Below, one piece after another: positions 59,083 through 64,000 of a stretch of 64,000 bases of DNA; position 1 is the stretch's first letter, and each line of letters opens with the position of its first letter. A program made the position numbers and the translations under genes. The notes under the pieces were generated by a model. The model worked only from the letters and a program-made list of their open reading frames with translations. It had not been told where the DNA came from and made no database searches. The DNA is from Actinospica sp035712985. GTDB taxonomy: Bacteria > Actinomycetota > Actinomycetes > Streptomycetales > Catenulisporaceae. The DNA lies in contig DASTAE010000011.1 of the NCBI GenBank assembly GCA_035712985.1, positions 15,720 to 79,719 of the forward strand. The letters run 5' to 3'.

Positions 59083-62000
59083 ATGAGGTTCGTCCATCGG
59101 GACGCGGGCGTCGAACGCGAATGGGAGGCGCGGCTCGGCCGCCCGGACGCGGTGGTCGCCGACCTGGCCGCCGCGCTCGGCGCCCCCGGAAGCGGGCTCG
59201 TCATCGACGGCCGGCCCTCCCCGCCCGGGGCGCCGCTGGCCGGATCAGGGCTCGTACAGGGATCCGAGGTGGGGCTGCCGACGGCCGACGACCTGGGGTT
59301 CGGCGGGGAGCGGGCCAGGGACTCGGACGCCACCGCGACGATCGATCCCGGCGTCGTCCTGCGCGTGGTCGGCGGCCTGGACGCGGGACTGTCCCTGCGC
59401 CTGGAGCCCGGCCGGGTACGCCTCGGGCGGGGCGAGGAGGCCGAGGTCCGGGTCAACTCGCGCGATGTCTCCCGGCTGCACTGCGAGATCGACGTCACCG
59501 AGGACGGCCGGGTCACGGTCGCGGATCTCGGCTCGCGCAACGGGACCGACGTCAACGGCGTGCGGCTGACCGGGCCGGGGCCGGTGCGGATCGGCCCCGA
59601 GGACGTCGTGTGCGCCGCGGGACGCGTCCCCTTCAGGGTCGTGCCGGCGGTCTCGATCAGCCCGGTGGCCTACGTGAACCCTGCGCGGGAGGCCGGTCCC
59701 GGCGGCACGCTGCCGTTCAACCGCGCCCCGCGCGTCGCGACGCCCCCGGCCCGACCGCCGGTCAAGCTGCCCGAACCGCCGGGACGCTCGGGCGGCGCGC
59801 CGATGCGGATCACCACGATCGTCTTTCCGTTCATCCTCGCGGGCGTCATGGTCCTGCTGCTCAAGAACGCGGCGTACGCGATGATCGCCCTGTTCAGCCC
59901 GCTGATCATGGTCGGCACGCAGGTCGAGGACCGGATCCGCGGCCGCGGCGGCAAGCGGCGCGGCAAGAAGGCGTACGCGGCCGACATCGCAAAGGCCTGC
60001 GAACAGCTCGCCGCGCTGCACGGCGAGCAGCAGGCCAGGCTGCACGCCGACTTCCCCGACCTCGCCGAGTTCCACAACCGGGCCACGGCGCCGGGCCTGC
60101 GGCTCTGGGAGCGGCGGCGCGGTGCCGCGGGCTTCCTGCAGGTCTCGGCCGGATACGCCGACCGGCGCTGGGATCCGCCGGTGGAACGCCCGCGCCGCAC
60201 CGATATCGAGCTCGACCCCCGGGTGACCGCCGCGCTCCAGGCCGCCTCGACGCTCACGCAGGTCCCGGTGCCGGTCGACCTGGCCGCCGGCGGCGTGCTC
60301 GGCCTCGAGGGCGACCGCGCCGCCGCTCTCGCCGCCGCCCGCGCGCTGCTCTGCCAGGCCGTCACCGGCAGCGGTCCGGCCGACGTCTCGGTCGCGGTCT
60401 TCGCGGACGAGGACCGAATAGCCGACTGGGAATGGACCAAGTGGCTTCCGCACGGCGCCGACGTGCGCGACGGATCGGCCCGCCTGGTCGCCGTCGGGGC
60501 GGAGCGCAGCGAGGCGCTCGCCCGGACGCTGCTCACGGAGTTCGGCGCGACCAGCACGCCGATCGCCCCGCGCGATCCGGACGCCGAGGCGGGGAGCCCG
60601 GTTCTGCTGGTCGTCGTGGACGGCGCGACGCTGCTCGAGGGCCGCCCCTGCTTCCTGCGCGACCTGCTCGGCGGCCGCGTCGGATCCGTATCAGGCATCG
60701 TGCTCACCCGGCGGCTGCCCGCGCTGTGCACCGAGGTGCTCTCCGTCGCGGGCGACGGATCCGGGCGGCTGCGCCGCGTGGCCACCGGCGAGCAGGTGGA
60801 CGAGATCCTGCTCGCCGGCGTGACGAAGCGCCGCGCCACCGGCCTGGCCCGCGCGCTGGCCCGCTTCGAGGACCCCGAGCTCAAGGCCGAGGGCTCCGGG
60901 CTTCCGGATCGTGTCGGCCTGCTGCCGCTGCTCGAACTGCCCGGTCAGCTGGATACCGCCGTGGGCGCGCGCTGGCGGGCCACGCTGGAGACACTCCGGG
61001 TCCGCGCCGTGCTCGGCGTGACGGAGCGCGAGCTGTTCGAGATCGACCTCGACGACGACGGTCCGCACGGCCTGATCGCGGGCACCACGGGATCCGGCAA
61101 GAGCGAGCTGCTGCGGACCATGATCGTCAGCCTCGCGGTCGGCACCGACCCGGAGCACCTGACCTTCGCCCTCGTCGACTACAAGGGCGGCGGCGCGCTC
61201 GACGAATGCGCCAAGCTGCCGCACGTCGTCGGCCTCGTGACAGACCTCGACGAACAGCTCGGCGAACGCGCTCTGCGCTGCCTGGAGGCCGAACTGCGCC
61301 ACCGCGAGCACGCGCTGCGCGGCGTCGGACTCAGCCACGTCCGCGACTACCAGCGCCTGCGCGACCTGCAGCGCCCCGAGCTCGAACCGATGCCGCGCCT
61401 CGTCGTGGTCATCGACGAGTTCGCCACGCTGGTGAAGGCGCTGCCCGCGTTCGTCGACTCGCTGGTCAGCATCGCGCAGCGCGGCCGCAGCCTCGGCATG
61501 CACCTGATCATGGCCACGCAGCGGCCCTCCGGCTCGGTCAGCGACGCGATCAAGAACAACGTCAAGCTGCGCCTGGCCCTGCGGCTGGAGAGCGCCAACG
61601 ACTCGCAGGACGTCATCGACTCGCCCGCCGCGGCCGGAATCGGCAGCAGGCAGTGGGGCCGCGGCTTCTACCGGCTCAGCGCGAAGGAGGTGCTGCCGGT
61701 CCAGACGGCGCTGTCCACCGGGGTCACCGCGACCGCGGCCGTGTCCAGCGGCGTGACCCTGCTGCCGTTCCGGTTGACGGGCCCCGGGCAGTCCGACGCG
61801 GCGGCCGGCACCGACACCGGCGACACGCCGACCGACCTGGCCCGGCTGGTCGAGGCGACGCGCTGGGCCAGCGCCGCGGCCGGATTCGGGACGCCGCGCC
61901 GGCCCTGGCCGGACCCGCTGCCCGAGTCCGTCCCCGTCTTCGAGCTCGGATTCGCCGTGCGCGGGATCCAGACCGACACCGCCGAACTGGCCGCGTACGC

Positions 62001-63432
62001 GCTGGCCGACGACCCCGACCGGCAGGCGCAGTACCCGGTCGGCTGGGACCCGACCGCGGGCAACATGCTCGTCTACGGCGTCGTCGGCTCCGGCGCCACC
62101 ACCGCGCTGATCTCGCTGGCCCTCGCGATCACCGCCACGGCCCCGCCGGACCGCCAGCACGTCTACGCCCTCGACCTGGGCAACGGCGACCTCGCGCCGC
62201 TCTCCGGCCTGCCGCACACCGGCGCCTACATCGGCCCGACCGAGCGCGCCCGGCAGATCCGGCTCATCAGGATGCTGCGGGCCGAGCTCAACGCCAGGAA
62301 GGCGGGCGGCGCGGGCGCCGGCCGCGGCGGCCACGCGGCCGCGCCGGCGAACTGGCTGGTGCTGATCGACAACGTCGGCTCGCTGCGCGCGGAGCTCGAG
62401 AAGGACTACGGCGGCATCAGCGTCCTCGACGACCTCGAGCGGGTCTTCGCGGACGGGCCGGCCGTCGGCATCCACGTCGTGGCCACGGCCGACCGCGCGG
62501 GCGCCGTGCCGAGCGCCTGGTCCGCGCTGTGCCGGCAGAAGCTCCTGCTGCGGCTGGCCGACACGGCCGACTACGCGCCCTTCGACGTGCCGCGCAGCGC
62601 GATCCCGGCCGCCGTACCGGGACGCGCGCTCGTCGCCGCGACCAAGCAGGTCGTGCAGATCGGCTCGCCGGGCGACCCGGGCTCGGCCGTCTCCGCCGTC
62701 GCGCACCGCTGGGGGGACGCCCGGCGCACCGCGATTCCGGTGCGGCTGCTGCCGGAGCGCATCGACGCGCTCCAGTTGCGGGCCGCGGGCGCCGTGCCGC
62801 ACACCGGGCTCGAACCGTGGACCGTGCCGGTCGGCTTCGCGGACAGCAACCTCGCGCCCGTCGCCCTCAAGCTGTACGAGCACGAGAACGCCCTGATCGC
62901 GGGTCCGCCGCGGTCCGGCCGCAGCAGCGCGCTGGTCTCGATCGCCACGATGGTGCTCTCCGGCGCCGAACCGCCCGCGATCGTGGCCTTCGCGCCGCGC
63001 CGCTCGCCGCTGCGCGACCTGCCGGAACCGGTCGTGGTGTGCACGGACTACGCGATGCTCGAGGCGACGCTGGCGCCCTTCCAGGGCAGGACTCTGCTTC
63101 TGGTTGACGACGCGGACACCGTCCCCGACGGCCTCGGCGTCATCGACCGCTTCATCGCGAAGGCCGGTCCCGGCCGCCACGTCGTCGCGGCGGGCCGCAA
63201 CGACGGCGTGCGTCGGCAGTACGGCCTGTGGACGCAGCGGGTGCGGGAGGGGCGCTGCGGCGTGCTGCTCGTGCCCGACCACGAGATGGACCACGACCTG
63301 CTCGGCACCCCGCTGCCGCGCCAGCACCGGATGGCCCCGGTGCCGGGCCGCGGCTACCTCGTGAGTGACGGCCGGATCGAGGGCGTGCAACTGGTGCTAG
63401 CCGGAGCGGCCGAGATGCAGGGCGCGAGTTGA
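59083..63432 (+). CDS. eccC: type VII secretion FtsK/SpoIIIE ATPase with FHA domain (EccC/EssC-like)
   Basis: A 1449-residue motor ATPase of a WXG100 secretion system. An FHA domain lies near 100-190 (VRLGRGEEAEV, SRDVSRLHCEI, DLGSRNGTDVNG). Two membrane helices are near 240-282. Three FtsK-like domains follow: the first has Walker A GTTGSGKSELL (Lys673), VDYKGGGALDE and Walker B VVVIDEFATL; the second (GVVGSGATT, near 997) and third (GPPRSGRSS, near 1277) have altered P-loops without the standard Lys. This single-chain form with FHA resembles EssC of Firmicutes and similar actinomycete proteins. The start at 59083 is chosen by the FHA-side N-terminus; ribosome-binding site weak. Confidence 0.92.
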   Translation: MRFVHRDAGVEREWEARLGRPDAVVADLAAALGAPGSGLVIDGRPSPPGAPLAGSGLVQGSEVGLPTADDLGFGGERARDSDATATIDPGVVLRVVGGLDAGLSLRLEPGRVRLGRGEEAEVRVNSRDVSRLHCEIDVTEDGRVTVADLGSRNGTDVNGVRLTGPGPVRIGPEDVVCAAGRVPFRVVPAVSISPVAYVNPAREAGPGGTLPFNRAPRVATPPARPPVKLPEPPGRSGGAPMRITTIVFPFILAGVMVLLLKNAAYAMIALFSPLIMVGTQVEDRIRGRGGKRRGKKAYAADIAKACEQLAALHGEQQARLHADFPDLAEFHNRATAPGLRLWERRRGAAGFLQVSAGYADRRWDPPVERPRRTDIELDPRVTAALQAASTLTQVPVPVDLAAGGVLGLEGDRAAALAAARALLCQAVTGSGPADVSVAVFADEDRIADWEWTKWLPHGADVRDGSARLVAVGAERSEALARTLLTEFGATSTPIAPRDPDAEAGSPVLLVVVDGATLLEGRPCFLRDLLGGRVGSVSGIVLTRRLPALCTEVLSVAGDGSGRLRRVATGEQVDEILLAGVTKRRATGLARALARFEDPELKAEGSGLPDRVGLLPLLELPGQLDTAVGARWRATLETLRVRAVLGVTERELFEIDLDDDGPHGLIAGTTGSGKSELLRTMIVSLAVGTDPEHLTFALVDYKGGGALDECAKLPHVVGLVTDLDEQLGERALRCLEAELRHREHALRGVGLSHVRDYQRLRDLQRPELEPMPRLVVVIDEFATLVKALPAFVDSLVSIAQRGRSLGMHLIMATQRPSGSVSDAIKNNVKLRLALRLESANDSQDVIDSPAAAGIGSRQWGRGFYRLSAKEVLPVQTALSTGVTATAAVSSGVTLLPFRLTGPGQSDAAAGTDTGDTPTDLARLVEATRWASAAAGFGTPRRPWPDPLPESVPVFELGFAVRGIQTDTAELAAYALADDPDRQAQYPVGWDPTAGNMLVYGVVGSGATTALISLALAITATAPPDRQHVYALDLGNGDLAPLSGLPHTGAYIGPTERARQIRLIRMLRAELNARKAGGAGAGRGGHAAAPANWLVLIDNVGSLRAELEKDYGGISVLDDLERVFADGPAVGIHVVATADRAGAVPSAWSALCRQKLLLRLADTADYAPFDVPRSAIPAAVPGRALVAATKQVVQIGSPGDPGSAVSAVAHRWGDARRTAIPVRLLPERIDALQLRAAGAVPHTGLEPWTVPVGFADSNLAPVALKLYEHENALIAGPPRSGRSSALVSIATMVLSGAEPPAIVAFAPRRSPLRDLPEPVVVCTDYAMLEATLAPFQGRTLLLVDDADTVPDGLGVIDRFIAKAGPGRHVVAAGRNDGVRRQYGLWTQRVREGRCGVLLVPDHEMDHDLLGTPLPRQHRMAPVPGRGYLVSDGRIEGVQLVLAGAAEMQGAS

Positions 63433-63572
63433 CGTGATCTACAACGAACGCGGTAGCGCGGAAATCCACCGTTGGTTAGACGACCGATCAGTGGCTCTCC
63501 CCGTAACGTTCTTCCCGTACCGCCGGCAAGACGAACCCACGTCCCGGCACCACGACTTTTGAGGGAGACACC

Positions 63573-63923
63573 ATGTCCGACGTTTCCGGGACCGTGAAGG
63601 TTACCGCCGAGGCCCACCTGCACATCAACCAGCTGCTCAGCCTGCTCAACGGCCCGCTCGGCGACGTGCTCAACCAGATCACCTCGCACGGCCTCGCGCT
63701 GACCGACCCGAACGTGTGGGCCGGCCCCGCCGCCACCAACTTCGCGTCGGCCATCTGGCCGGAGGTCACCTCGCAGCTCGGCACCGTCACCTCGGCGCTG
63801 AACGGCCTGCAGGGCCAGGTGTCCGGCATCCTGAACCAGATCACCGCCGCCGGCTCCTCCCCGCTCAGCGGCCTGCCGGTCGTCTCGGACCTGACCAACG
63901 CCCTGCCGCTCGGCAGCCTGTAA
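63573..63923 (+). CDS. small WXG-like helical protein, probable type VII substrate
   Basis: A 116-residue protein 140 bases after the secretion ATPase, with GGGAG before the ATG. It is mostly helical with a central turn DPNVWAGPAATNFASAIWPE, in which Trp49-Ala-Gly51 sits in the place of the WXG turn. Length, lack of a signal peptide and position all fit an ESX/WXG100-type secreted protein. The second helix and tail (ITAAGSSPLSG, LTNALPLGSL) differ from canonical WXG100 proteins, and no YxxxD/E secretion signal is obvious, so the assignment is moderate. Confidence 0.65.
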   Translation: MSDVSGTVKVTAEAHLHINQLLSLLNGPLGDVLNQITSHGLALTDPNVWAGPAATNFASAIWPEVTSQLGTVTSALNGLQGQVSGILNQITAAGSSPLSGLPVVSDLTNALPLGSL

Positions 63924-64000
63924 GCAGCACCCAGCACCTTTGAACAGCTGGCACTGACCTGAAGCGACGGCGGTGGCGCAGCGGCACGGATCTAGCGTGC

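Noticed and set aside
59121..63107. 1328-codon plus-strand frame overlapping the type VII ATPase
   Set aside because: Low-complexity Arg/Ala/Gly translation. The other frame holds FHA, Walker and membrane features.

Overview
The window is chromosomal DNA of a very GC-rich actinomycete. The evidence is strong G/C bias at third codon positions, many GTG starts, SARP-type regulators, a Ca2+-dependent PI-PLC, secreted carbohydrate-active enzymes, a type VII secretion ATPase and an actinobacterial-type iol operon. A Streptomyces- or Catenulispora-like organism fits, but no marker here fixes the genus. I saw no rRNA, tRNA, CRISPR array or insertion sequence.

Layout. 1-5.2 kb: a cut-off GNAT acetyltransferase, an alpha/beta hydrolase, a short Rho paralogue and a secreted GH3 beta-glucosidase. 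5.2-7.3 kb: a cytochrome P450 divergent from a TetR regulator, with two matching palindromic operators between them. 7.3-15.4 kb: an ECF sigma factor fused to an anti-sigma-type zinc motif, a membrane segment and an extracellular GH128 glucanase domain. It is followed by a TehA/SLAC1 transporter, a LysR regulator, a ferritin-VIT metal transporter, a membrane SGNH hydrolase and a secreted PI-PLC. 15.5-25.7 kb: a complete myo-inositol catabolic unit, with a GntR repressor divergent from iolC, a Cgl0159-type aldolase, iolA, iolB, iolD, iolE, iolG and a transaldolase. 25.7-29.7 kb: a SARP regulator, an MFS exporter with a SARP-like promoter, and a NarL/DesK two-component pair.

29.8-46.6 kb holds two neighbouring biosynthetic units. 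The first is a compact azole-RiPP (TOMM) unit: a fused E1-like/YcaO cyclodehydratase ending in Pro-x-Pro-x-Pro, preceded four bases upstream by a 54-residue ORF that looks like its precursor peptide, and divergent from a SARP gene with a TTA codon. An SRPBCC protein, an EamA exporter and a CGNR regulator follow. The second is a ten-gene, mostly overlapping operon: PLP decarboxylase, His-box desaturase, glutamate mutase S and E subunits, class III aminotransferase, YbaK-type deacylase, FAD oxidase, a class IIb aminoacyl-tRNA-synthetase-like enzyme without anticodon domain, a PGM1-type peptide ligase and a RimK-like ATP-grasp ligase. It probably makes a small peptide or amide from 3-methylaspartate without NRPS or ribosome, and is the best candidate here for an undescribed pathway.

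46.6-64 kb: a GH125 alpha-mannosidase divergent from a secreted beta-helix protein across LacI-like palindromes, a secreted beta-propeller protein, a PucR regulator, a GPP34 protein, several hypothetical genes, and two gene remnants (DUF302 and GntR/UTRA). There is also a ClpX-zinc-finger/HTH regulator downstream of twin palindromes, a secreted protein of 13-residue tandem repeats, an orphan histidine kinase, and an FHA-bearing EccC/EssC ATPase followed by a small WXG-like protein.
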